This document shows, piece by piece, positions 16,821-25,003 of a DNA stretch of 64,000 bases (positions within the stretch are counted from its first letter, which is position 1; every line of letters begins with the position of its first letter). The position numbers were made by a program, and so were the translations under genes. The DNA comes from Burkholderia aenigmatica (GTDB taxonomy: Bacteria; Pseudomonadota; Gammaproteobacteria; Burkholderiales; Burkholderiaceae): contig NZ_CABVQC010000009.1 in NCBI RefSeq assembly GCF_902499175.1, forward strand, positions 109,669 to 173,668, written 5' to 3'. The notes below the pieces were generated by a model. It made no database searches. It was given only the letters and a program-made list of their open reading frames with translations, and was not told the DNA's origin.

Positions 16821-19800
16821 ATGAATCGGCCGCTGAATCGTATCCTGCCGCGCGTGACCGGTCTCGCATCGGTCTGGACGTGGATCAAGTGGTCTTTGCT
16901 GGCCGCGCTGCTGATCGCCGTGGCGATCGTTGCGCGACTCGTGCAGAGCGAGATCGAAACGTCCCGGCTGCAGGCGCACTACCTGTCCGAGCTCACCCGC
17001 GATGTCGGCTACACGGTCGAGACGGGCCCGAGCGATCACATCCGCTTCCCCGCCAACGGTCCGTACGACCAGCGCCTCGGCTACGCGATGATTCCGGCGT
17101 TCCAGGAGCGGCTGCTCGCGCGCGGCTTCGTCGTCAGCAAGCAGGCGCGCGATTCGCAGCGGATGCTGTTGCTCGGCGATCGCGGGCTGTTCCTCCCGTT
17201 CGAAGAGAAGGACCAGGCGGGCCTGATGCTGTTCGACTCGACCGGCGCGCCGCTGTTCACGACCGCGTTCCCGCAGCGCGTCTACGCCGACTTCGACATG
17301 GTGCCGCCCGTGGTCGCGAATTCGCTGCTGTTCATCGAGGATCGCTACCTGCTCGACGCGAACGAGCCGAACCGCAACCCGGCGATCGACTGGGGGCGCT
17401 TCGGCCGCGCGGTCGCCGACCAGGCGTTGCACGTCGTCAACCGCCATCAGGCACGCCCGGGCGGCAGCACGCTCGCGACGCAGATCGAGAAGTTCCGCCA
17501 TTCGCCCGAGGGCCGCACCGCGACGCCGCCCGAGAAGCTGCGGCAGATCGCGTCCGCATCGGTGCGCGCGTACCTGAACGGCCCGCAGACGATGCCCGCG
17601 CGCCGCACCATCGTCGTGCGCTACCTGAATTCCGTCCCGCTCGCCGCACGGCCGCATGTCGGTGAAATCACCGGCATCGGCGACGGTCTCGCCGCGTGGT
17701 ACGGCCGCGACTTCAACGACGTGAACCGGATCCTGTCCGCGCCGACGACCGGCGACAACGTCGACGAACAAGGCAAGACGTTCCGCGAGGTGCTGTCGCT
17801 GATCATCGCGCAGCGCGCGCCGTCGTACTTCCTCAACCGCGGCTATCCGGCGCTGCAGAAGCTGACCGACAGCTACCTGCGGCTGCTGTCGAACGGCGGC
17901 GTGATTTCACCCGCGCTGCGCGACGCCGCGCTCACCGCGCAGATCGAACGCAGCGCGCCGCCAGCCGCCGCGCACGTGCAGTCGTTCGTGTCGCGCAAGG
18001 CCGTGACGTCCGCGCGCGCGTCGCTGCTGTCGGCACTCGGCATCAGCGATCTGTACCAGCTCGACCAGTTCGACCTGCAGGCGACCAGCACGCTCGACAA
18101 CGGCGTGCAGCAGGCGGTCGCCGAACGGCTCGCCCAGGCGTCGACGCGTGACGGCGCGCAGAAAGCGGGCCTGTACGGTTTCGAGATGCTCGCGCCGAAG
18201 GACGACCCGGCGCACCTCACGTATAGCTTCACGCTGTACGAACACCGCAACGGCGCGAACTTGCTGCGCGTGCAGACCGACAGCGTGAACGAACCGTTCG
18301 ACGTCAATCGCGGCGGCCGCATCAACCTCGGCTCGACCGCGAAGCTGCGCACGCTGATCACGTACCTGCAGATCGTGTCCGACCTGCATGCGCGCTACGC
18401 GAACCTGTCGAACGCGGAGCTGGCCCGCGTGAAGCCCGACCCGATCGACGGGCTGTCGCACTGGGCGCTCGACTATCTGTCGCATACGCGCGACCGCTCG
18501 CTGCAGGCAATGCTCGACGCGGCCGTCGAACGCAAGTACTCGGCCAGCCCCGACGTGTTCTACACGGGCGGCGGCGCGCAGGTGTTTTCGAACTTCGAGA
18601 AATCGGACAACGGCCGGATCCTGACGCTGCACACGGCGTTCGAGCACTCGGTCAACCTCGTGTTCGTGCGGCTGATGCGCGACATCGTCCACTACGAGAC
18701 GCTGCAGGCGGCCGGCCCGTCGTCGTCGTGGCTCGGCGATCCCGAGCAGCGCCAGCATTACCTGCAGCAGTTCGTCGACGGCGAAAGCCAGGTCTACGTG
18801 AAGCGCTACTACACGCGCTATGCGGGCAAGGCGCCCGACGACGCGCTCGCGCTGATGCTGAAGGACGTGCGCAAGTCGCCACCGAAGATCGCGACGGTGC
18901 TGCGCAGCGTCGCGCCGAACGAATCGCTCGCGTGGTTCGATGCGCAGATGCGCGCGCAACTGAAGGGCACGCCGGCCGCCACGCTGTCCGACGACGACCT
19001 CGCCAAGCTTTACGCGAAGTACGCGATCGACCGCTTCAACCTCAACGATCGCGGCTATATCGCGAGCGTGCATCCGCTCGCGCTGTGGACGCTCAACTAC
19101 CTGCGCGCGCACCCGGGCGCATCGCTCGCCGATGTCCAGCGCGACAGCCACGATGCGCGTTTCTACACGTACTCATGGCTGTACAAGACGCGCTACCACG
19201 CGACCCAGGACCGCCGCATCCGCCGCATGGTCGAGCTGCGCGCGTACGCGGAGATCACGAAAGCGTGGCGCGCGCTCGGCTACCCGTTCGCGGAGGTCAC
19301 GCCGTCGTATGCGGCCGCGATCGGCGCATCGGGCGACCAGCCCGACGCACTCGCGAAACTGATCGGCCTGATCGCGAACGGCGGCCAGAAAGCGCCGACC
19401 GAGACGATCACGCGGCTCGACTTCGCGAAGGGCACGCCGTACGAGACGCGCTTCGTGCGCGCGGCCGCGCAGCCGCAGCCGATGCTGTCGCCGGAGATCG
19501 TCAACGTGGCGCACACGCTGCTGCGCGACGTCGTGCTCAACGGCACCGCGCGCCGCCTCGCGGGTGGCTTCACGCTGCCCGACGGCAAGACGCTCGACGT
19601 GTACGGCAAGACAGGGACCGGCGACCAGCGCTTCAACGTCTATGCGCGCGGCGCGCGGCTGATCGAGTCGCGCAAGGTCAATCGCAGCGGCACGTTCGTG
19701 TTCGTGCTCGGCGACCGGTTCTTCGGGGTCCTGACCGCAACGGCGCATGAACCGTATGCGGCGCGCTACGACTTCACGAGCGCGATGGCCGTGCAGTTGC

Positions 19801-19928
19801 TGAAGTCGATGGCGCCGGCGCTCGCGCCGCTGATCGAACGTCCGGCCGGCACCGGCACGCGCACCGTGGGCCCCGCCCCGCAGGCGGAAACGCCCGCGCC
19901 GGATGCCGCTGCCGCGCAACCGTCCTGA
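16821..19928 (+). CDS. large GT51 transglycosylase / transpeptidase (class A PBP-like)
   Basis: Membrane-anchored cell-wall enzyme of 1035 residues. One N-terminal membrane segment (about 14-35) is followed by a divergent GT51 glycosyltransferase domain (FIEDRYLLDAN and RPGGSTLATQIEKF motifs, about 165-270), then a penicillin-binding transpeptidase domain with SxxK at S505-K508 (GSTAKLRT), SxN at S610-N612, and KTG at K930 (YGKTGTGDQ). Spacing between SxxK and KTG is about 425 residues, far longer than in PBP1a/1b, so the transpeptidase domain carries large insertions. The C-terminus is P/A-rich. Start chosen from an AGGGAGA site 7 bases upstream of the ATG. It is monocistronic by spacing. 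A peripheral or stress-specific role is likely, but not shown. Confidence 0.88.
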   Translation: MNRPLNRILPRVTGLASVWTWIKWSLLAALLIAVAIVARLVQSEIETSRLQAHYLSELTRDVGYTVETGPSDHIRFPANGPYDQRLGYAMIPAFQERLLARGFVVSKQARDSQRMLLLGDRGLFLPFEEKDQAGLMLFDSTGAPLFTTAFPQRVYADFDMVPPVVANSLLFIEDRYLLDANEPNRNPAIDWGRFGRAVADQALHVVNRHQARPGGSTLATQIEKFRHSPEGRTATPPEKLRQIASASVRAYLNGPQTMPARRTIVVRYLNSVPLAARPHVGEITGIGDGLAAWYGRDFNDVNRILSAPTTGDNVDEQGKTFREVLSLIIAQRAPSYFLNRGYPALQKLTDSYLRLLSNGGVISPALRDAALTAQIERSAPPAAAHVQSFVSRKAVTSARASLLSALGISDLYQLDQFDLQATSTLDNGVQQAVAERLAQASTRDGAQKAGLYGFEMLAPKDDPAHLTYSFTLYEHRNGANLLRVQTDSVNEPFDVNRGGRINLGSTAKLRTLITYLQIVSDLHARYANLSNAELARVKPDPIDGLSHWALDYLSHTRDRSLQAMLDAAVERKYSASPDVFYTGGGAQVFSNFEKSDNGRILTLHTAFEHSVNLVFVRLMRDIVHYETLQAAGPSSSWLGDPEQRQHYLQQFVDGESQVYVKRYYTRYAGKAPDDALALMLKDVRKSPPKIATVLRSVAPNESLAWFDAQMRAQLKGTPAATLSDDDLAKLYAKYAIDRFNLNDRGYIASVHPLALWTLNYLRAHPGASLADVQRDSHDARFYTYSWLYKTRYHATQDRRIRRMVELRAYAEITKAWRALGYPFAEVTPSYAAAIGASGDQPDALAKLIGLIANGGQKAPTETITRLDFAKGTPYETRFVRAAAQPQPMLSPEIVNVAHTLLRDVVLNGTARRLAGGFTLPDGKTLDVYGKTGTGDQRFNVYARGARLIESRKVNRSGTFVFVLGDRFFGVLTATAHEPYAARYDFTSAMAVQLLKSMAPALAPLIERPAGTGTRTVGPAPQAETPAPDAAAAQPS

Positions 19929-19962
19929 CGGCCACGCGCCCCTTCATGCGCCGACGCGCCGC

Positions 19963-20310
19963 TCAGTGCGAGCGGCCGTCGTAGTGCGTGACCGGCAGCG
20001 CGTCGAGATCGACATCCTCGAGACAGCGCACGTTGATCGCGGCCATCGCGGTGCCGTTCGGGTGGACGCCTTCGCCGAACGTGTGAATCCCGCAGCGCTT
20101 GCAGAAGCGGTGCTTGATCACGTGCTTGTTGAACATGTAGGTCGCCAGGTTCTCGTCGGGCGTGAGCAGCGTCATGCTCGTGCGCGGCACGAACCACATC
20201 AGCGCGCCCTTGCGCTGGCAGATCGAGCAGTTGCACGCCATCACGCCCTGCAGGTCGCCTTCCGCCTCGAACTTCACGTCGCCACAGTGACAGCTTCCGC
20301 GATAAAGCAT
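19963..20310 (-). CDS. GFA/CENP-V family zinc-binding protein
   Basis: Small protein of 115 residues of the glutathione-dependent formaldehyde-activating (Gfa-like, CENP-V) fold. Cysteine pairs in CHCGDVKF, CNCSICQRKG and FCKRCGIHTF provide the two zinc sites. Most proteins of this family do not act in formaldehyde metabolism, so no substrate is assigned. Convergent with the transglycosylase gene (34-base gap) and divergent from the DUF1272 remnant. Confidence 0.87.
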   Translation of the reverse strand: MLYRGSCHCGDVKFEAEGDLQGVMACNCSICQRKGALMWFVPRTSMTLLTPDENLATYMFNKHVIKHRFCKRCGIHTFGEGVHPNGTAMAAINVRCLEDVDLDALPVTHYDGRSH

Positions 20311-20464
20311 GGTCGTCTCCCGGTGCGGCCCGTGCGCATCAACGGCGCCCCGTCGGGACACCGTTGGCCAGGCCGATCCAAGCGGGTACAGTAGCGCGCA
20401 CATGCGCTGCACGCAATGTCCGGCGGCGCCCGTCCCGACCCTGCCCGAACCAAGGAACACCGTC

Positions 20465-20724
20465 ATGCTCGAACTGCGCCCCGGCTGCGAATGCTGCGAC
20501 AAGGACCTGCCGCCCGATTCGGCGGACGCGCGCATCTGTACGTTCGAATGTACGCGGGCGGCGAGCCGTTCTGCGCGACCTGCGCCGACGACGTGCTGAA
20601 GGGCCGCTGCCCGAACTGCGGCGGCGACCTGGTCGCGCGCCCGCGGCGGCCGGCGAGCCTGCTCGCGAAATACCCCGCGTCGACCGAGCGCATCCACAAG
20701 CCGGGCGGCTGCGCGAACGCCTGA
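20465..20724 (+). pseudogene. DUF1272 zinc-ribbon protein, frameshifted by a 14-base insertion
   Basis: The frame starts MLELRPGCECCDKDLPPDSA and runs to ICTFECT, where the family continues FCxxC...CPNCGG. Here 14 extra bases (20555-20568, CGGGCGGCGAGCCG) lie between the codons for ECT and FCATC, shifting the frame and ending translation at 20599. The rest of the protein (FCATCADDVLKGRCPNCGG and RPRRPASLLAKYPASTERI) is intact in the next frame up to 20724. Without the insertion the gene would encode about 80 residues with four CxxC-type knuckles. It is either a recent inactivation or a sequence error. Confidence 0.8.
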
Positions 20725-20751
20725 CGGCGCCGCACCGCTCGCGCGTGCCCG

Positions 20752-21432
20752 TCACGACATCTCGATCCGCGCGCGCGTCACCGCGAGCAGCGCCGCCATC
20801 GCGCGGCGCGCACCGTCCTCGTCGCGCACGCGGATCGCGTCGCTGACGGCCGTGTGCTCGGCGAGCGACGCGTTGTACACGTCCGCGCGGCGCGCATTCA
20901 GGTGCAGCTGCGCCTCGAGCGTGCGATCGATCAGCGTGCCGAGCGGCACCAGCAGCTCATTGCCGCCGGCCTCGAGCACGCTCAGGTGAAAACGCAGGTC
21001 GGCGCGCACCCATTCGTCGACGTTGCGCGCGGCGGCCATCGCGCGCGCCGCGCCGTCGATCGCGTCGAACGTGTCCGGCGTATGCATGCGCGCGGCGAGC
21101 GCGGCCGCGTAGGGCTCGACCATCTCCCGCATCTCCTGCAGCTTCAGTGCGAACGCGAGCGGTGGCGCAACGCGCGCGTACCAGTCGAGCAGGTCGGCGT
21201 CGAGCAGATTCCATACACCGCGCGGCCGCACGCGCGTGCCGATCTTCGGCCGCGATTCAACGAGCCCCTTCGACGTGAGCGTACGCAGCGCCTCGCGCAT
21301 CACAGTGCGGCTCACGCCGTACATCTCCATCAGGTCGGGCTCCCTCGGCAGCAGCGACTCGGGCGGGTAGTCGCCGCGCAGGATCGCCGTGGCGAGCCGG
21401 AAGGCCGTCTGTCCATGCAGGTCGCGTCGAAT
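20752..21432 (-). CDS. GntR/FadR-family regulator of galactonate use (DgoR-like)
   Basis: FadR-subgroup GntR regulator, about 226 residues if translation starts at an ATT at 21432. The winged helix spans about 5-70: LHGQTAFRLATAILRGDYPP, then MEMYGVSRTVMREALRTLTS. The C-terminal FCD ligand domain (80-220) shows FHLSVLEAGGN and LAEHTAVSDAIRVRD. The first in-frame ATG (21330) would remove half of the DNA-binding domain, while an in-frame TAA at 21445-21447 closes the frame upstream and no ATG/GTG/TTG lies between; a GGAG site sits 7 bases before the ATT. It is divergent from dgoD and separated from it by palindromes, so it is likely a galactonate-responsive repressor. Confidence 0.82.
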   Translation of the reverse strand: MRRDLHGQTAFRLATAILRGDYPPESLLPREPDLMEMYGVSRTVMREALRTLTSKGLVESRPKIGTRVRPRGVWNLLDADLLDWYARVAPPLAFALKLQEMREMVEPYAAALAARMHTPDTFDAIDGAARAMAAARNVDEWVRADLRFHLSVLEAGGNELLVPLGTLIDRTLEAQLHLNARRADVYNASLAEHTAVSDAIRVRDEDGARRAMAALLAVTRARIEMS

Positions 21433-21482
21433 GATCGTTCTCCGTTATGCCGGCACCCGGGCGGGCCGGCTGCCCGCTATCT

Positions 21483-21515
21483 CACTATCTGCACAATAGT
21501 GCTATTAATACTATT
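21483..21515. promoter_or_regulatory. candidate operator of the GntR/DgoR-like regulator
   Basis: Two overlapping inverted repeats in an AT-rich stretch of a GC-rich intergenic region: CACTAT-N7-ATAGTG (21483-21501) and AATAGT-N9-ACTATT (21495-21515). They lie between the divergent regulator and dgoD, where autoregulation and dgoD repression are expected. Confidence 0.6.
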
Positions 21516-21606
21516 TTTTATCGGGCTACGCTAGGATAACCGCGAAAGCACGCGACCGTGCGCCGCGCCCGACTGTCCGCGCCGGTCAACCCTGGAGACC
21601 CGCATC

Positions 21607-22755
21607 GTGAAAATCACCCGCCTCGAAACCTTCGTCGTCCCGCCGCGCTGGCTGTTCCTCAAGATCGAAACCGACGAGGGGATCGTCGGCTGGGGCGAGC
21701 CGATCGTCGAAGGCCGCGCGCATACGGTCGAGGCCGCGGTGCAGGAACTGGCCGACTACCTCGTCGGCCGCGATCCGCTGCTGATCGAGGATCACTGGCA
21801 GGTGATGTACCGCGCGGGCTTCTACCGCGGCGGCCCGATCATGATGAGCGCGATCGCGGGCGTCGACCAGGCGCTGTGGGACATCAAGGGCAAGCATCAC
21901 GGCGTGCCCGTGCATGCGCTGCTCGGCGGCCAGGTGCGCGATCGCATCAAGGTGTACTCGTGGATCGGCGGCGACCGGCCGAGCGACGTCGCGAACAATG
22001 CGCGCGCGGTGGTCGAGCGCGGCTTCAAGGCCGTGAAGATGAACGGTTCCGAGGAGCTGCAGATCGTCGACACCTACGACAAGGTCGAGCAGGTGATCGC
22101 GAACGTCGCAGCGGTGCGCGACGCGGTCGGCCCGCACGTCGGGATCGGCGTCGACTTCCACGGCCGCGTGCACAAGCCGATGGCGAAGGTGCTCGCGAAG
22201 GAGCTCGACCCGTACAAGCTGATGTTCATCGAGGAGCCGGTGCTGTCGGAGAACGTCGAGGCGCTGCGCGACATCGTCAACCAGACCAACACGCCGATCG
22301 CGCTCGGCGAGCGGCTGTACTCGCGCTGGGACTTCAAGCACATCCTCGCGGGCGGCTACGTGGACATCATCCAGCCCGACGCGTCGCACGCGGGCGGCAT
22401 CACCGAGTGCCGCAAGATCGCGACGCTCGCGGAGAGCTACGACGTCGCGCTCGCGCTGCACTGCCCGCTCGGCCCGATCGCGCTTGCCGCGTGCCTGCAG
22501 CTCGACGCGGTCAGCTACAACGCGTTCATCCAGGAGCAGAGCCTCGGCATCCACTACAACCAGGGCAACGACCTGCTCGACTACCTGCGCAACCCCGAGG
22601 TGTTCCGCTACGAGGATGGCTTCGTCGCGATCCCGCAGGGCCCGGGGCTCGGCATCGACGTGAACGAGGAGAAGGTGCGCGAGATGGCGAAGACGGGCCA
22701 CCGCTGGCGCAACCCGGTGTGGCGCCACGCGGACGGCAGCGTCGCCGAGTGGTAA
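21607..22755 (+). CDS. dgoD: D-galactonate dehydratase
   Basis: Enolase-superfamily enzyme that dehydrates D-galactonate to 2-dehydro-3-deoxy-D-galactonate (De Ley-Doudoroff pathway), cytoplasmic. At 382 residues it has the exact family length. Visible features are the capping N-terminal domain ([19 protein letters not shown]), Mg ligands in [17 protein letters not shown] and ALGERLYSR, and the catalytic histidine region [13 protein letters not shown]. The start is GTG. The kinase and aldolase of the pathway are not in this window. Divergent from a DgoR-like regulator and closed by a strong terminator. Confidence 0.95.
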   Translation: MKITRLETFVVPPRWLFLKIETDEGIVGWGEPIVEGRAHTVEAAVQELADYLVGRDPLLIEDHWQVMYRAGFYRGGPIMMSAIAGVDQALWDIKGKHHGVPVHALLGGQVRDRIKVYSWIGGDRPSDVANNARAVVERGFKAVKMNGSEELQIVDTYDKVEQVIANVAAVRDAVGPHVGIGVDFHGRVHKPMAKVLAKELDPYKLMFIEEPVLSENVEALRDIVNQTNTPIALGERLYSRWDFKHILAGGYVDIIQPDASHAGGITECRKIATLAESYDVALALHCPLGPIALAACLQLDAVSYNAFIQEQSLGIHYNQGNDLLDYLRNPEVFRYEDGFVAIPQGPGLGIDVNEEKVREMAKTGHRWRNPVWRHADGSVAEW

Positions 22756-22800
22756 GCACGGCGCGCGGCTGCGGCCCGCGCGGTCGGTATCGATTCGAGA

Positions 22801-22827
22801 ACGGCTGCCCGACGGGCAGCCGTTTTT
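22801..22827 (+). terminator. intrinsic terminator of dgoD
   Basis: A 10-bp perfect stem (ACGGCTGCCC / GGGCAGCCGT) with a 3-nt loop is followed by TTTT, 45 bases after the dgoD stop. Confidence 0.92.
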
Positions 22828-22907
22828 GCATGCGCGCTGCGACGCCCGGCACGTGCCGGGTGCGCGCGGGCGGCCTTGCGGCGCGCCTCTCCGCGCAAGC
22901 CCTGCCG

Positions 22908-23840
22908 TCAGCCGAGGGCCGCGAACCCCGGCACGCTGAACGACAGCACGGCTGCCGCGACGAACACGCCGATCATCGTCAGCGCTTCGAGATGCAGGAT
23001 GTTGCGGAACGTGTGCGCATCCTCGGTCGATGCGGTGCGGCGCAGGCGCGGCAGTGCCGAGAAGCGGTTCAGGCCGCCGAGCACGAGCGCGAGCGCGACG
23101 AGCAGCAGCTTCAGCAGCAACACGCGCCCCCACGTGCTGCCGTCGAGCGGCGCGAGCGAACCGCCGAGCCCGCGAATCGCGTTGAGCGCGCCGGTGCCGA
23201 GCACGAAGACGACCGAGACGATCGACGTCCGCGACAGGTGCTGGCCGATGCGGATCAGCGCGCCGCGCGCGACCGACGAACCGAGCGCCGGCAGCACCGC
23301 GAGCCCGCCCGCGAGCACGAGGCCGCCCCACACGGCCGTCGCGAGCAGGTGCAGTGTCTGTACGCCGACCGCCGCGGACAGCGCGCCCGTATCGGCCGCA
23401 TGGCCGAGCGACGCCTTGCCGGCCGAGACCACGATCACCGCGAACCACAGCACCGCATGCGCGACCGGGCCCTCCGGCTTGGCCAGCGCGACGATCGCGA
23501 GCACCACGGCGCCGCCGAACGCGACGCTCCACGCGAAGCCCGTATGCGTCTGCGTCAGCATGACGGGAATCGCGGCGAACGCGCCGCCGAGCCCCGCCCC
23601 GCTCATCGTCGCGGCCTCGTAGACGAGCCAGCCGAGATCTGCGAGCACCAGCGCCAGCGCCGCCGCGGCCAGCGAATGTTGCGCGCGCAGCCAAGCAGGA
23701 TGCGACGGCGCGACGACCGGACGGGCGCCGTCCTTGCCGAGCCATGCCTTGAGCAGCGCCGAGCCGACCGCCATCGCGAACGCGGCGTCCATCAGTGCCG
23801 CGAGCGCGACCTGACCGATCCACAAGCTGTCGAACTTCAT
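22908..23840 (-). CDS. copD: CopD-family copper resistance membrane protein
   Basis: Inner-membrane protein of 310 residues with about eight hydrophobic helices. Segments such as HTGFAWSVAFGG, HAADTGALSAAVGVQTLHLLATAVWGG and LHLEALTMIGVFVAAA carry the conserved membrane histidines of CopD/PcoD, which is thought to move copper into the cytoplasm or supply it to cuproproteins. The start is the methionine after a GGGAGGG ribosome site. copC, usually its partner, is not adjacent. Convergent with dgoD. Confidence 0.87.
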   Translation of the reverse strand: MKFDSLWIGQVALAALMDAAFAMAVGSALLKAWLGKDGARPVVAPSHPAWLRAQHSLAAAALALVLADLGWLVYEAATMSGAGLGGAFAAIPVMLTQTHTGFAWSVAFGGAVVLAIVALAKPEGPVAHAVLWFAVIVVSAGKASLGHAADTGALSAAVGVQTLHLLATAVWGGLVLAGGLAVLPALGSSVARGALIRIGQHLSRTSIVSVVFVLGTGALNAIRGLGGSLAPLDGSTWGRVLLLKLLLVALALVLGGLNRFSALPRLRRTASTEDAHTFRNILHLEALTMIGVFVAAAVLSFSVPGFAALG

Positions 23841-24219
23841 CGCGCACACCCTCCCGAAAGCGGCAGGCCGACGGAGCGGCGGCAACGGGACGGACAGCGT
23901 GAGGAAGGCAACGGCACGGTAGAAAACGTCATCGATGAATCCGGAAACGGGAGAAATGACTGGACCTGCGGCGGAGGCGGCGCCGCGCGACCCGCGAGTG
24001 TACGGTCTTCGATGGTGAAAACGCACGCCGGTTCACACCAGCACGTCGCAATGCGCGTCAAATTGTCGCAAGTCGCAAACGGACAGGAACCGATGACCTT
24101 TTGCCAAATAGCCGTCATTACCCATCGATGATAGAATGCCGCGTCGCAGCAGCCCGGCTGCCTTGCCGTCATGCGCCGAGCCGATCGTAGCCCGGACAAC
24201 AGGTCCCCGTCGAATAAAC
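23841..24219. other. 379-base divergent intergenic region
   Basis: Lies between copD (minus) and the cytochrome gene pair (plus). It must hold promoters for both. A TAGAAT hexamer near 24131 is a possible -10 element for the cytochromes; no convincing -35 or operator was found, and no gene is evident. Confidence 0.45.
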
Positions 24220-24984
24220 ATGGAGTCTCGTGTGTCTTCAAGACGCCTCTTCCGTCCGCTGCTCGCCGTTCTGATGTTCGGCGGCGCGGGCCTTATGAGC
24301 GCTGCCCAAGCGCAGACCAAGCCCACGGAGCAAGCGCAAGCCCAGCAGGCGCCGCTCAAGGCACCCGATACCATGGCCGAGCGCGTGCGCGGCTGTACGG
24401 CCTGCCATGGTGTCCATGGCCAAGGCACCGACAACGACTACTTCCCGCGTCTTGCCGGCAAGCCGGCCGAGTACCTGTACAACCAGCTCGTCAACTTCCG
24501 TGACGGCCGGCGCAAGTACCCGCCGATGAACTACCTGCTGACGTACCTGAACGACGACTACCTGCGCGAAATGGCCGAGCACTTCTCGGCCGAACGCCCG
24601 CCGTATCCGGCGCCGGCGAAGCCGACGCTGCCGGCCGCGACGCTCGCGCGCGGCAAGCAGCTCGTCACGCAAGGCGATCCGTCGCGCAAGCTGCCGGCCT
24701 GCGTGGCCTGCCACGGCGCGACGCTGACCGGCATGCAGCCGGCGATCCCGGGCCTGGTCGGCCTGCACGCCGACTACCTGAGCGCGCAGATCGGTGCATG
24801 GCGTTCGGGCAACCGTCACGCGAAGGCGCCCGATTGCATGCATGAAGTCGCTTCGAAGCTTTCCGACGAAGACGTGACCGCCGTGACCGCATGGCTCGCC
24901 GCGCAACCGGCGCCCGCCAACCCCGTGCCGGCTCCGGCGCGTTCGATGAAGACTCCGCTCGCCTGCGGCAGCGAACCGCAATAA
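24220..24984 (+). CDS. di-heme cytochrome c (c4-like)
   Basis: Exported cytochrome of 254 residues with a Sec signal peptide (RRLFRPLLAVLMFGGAGLMS, cleavage after AQA) and two CxxCH haem sites, CTACH near residue 60 and CVACH near 165, each in a cytochrome c class I domain; distal Met candidates are present (for example YPPMNYLLTYL). The layout is that of cytochrome c4, a periplasmic electron carrier. It is 19 bases upstream of a three-haem cytochrome gene and most likely co-transcribed; the two should form a relay to a terminal oxidase. The dehydrogenase that feeds them is not in the window. Confidence 0.9.
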   Translation: MESRVSSRRLFRPLLAVLMFGGAGLMSAAQAQTKPTEQAQAQQAPLKAPDTMAERVRGCTACHGVHGQGTDNDYFPRLAGKPAEYLYNQLVNFRDGRRKYPPMNYLLTYLNDDYLREMAEHFSAERPPYPAPAKPTLPAATLARGKQLVTQGDPSRKLPACVACHGATLTGMQPAIPGLVGLHADYLSAQIGAWRSGNRHAKAPDCMHEVASKLSDEDVTAVTAWLAAQPAPANPVPAPARSMKTPLACGSEPQ

Positions 24985-25003
24985 GGCAAGGGAGACAGAC
25001 ACA

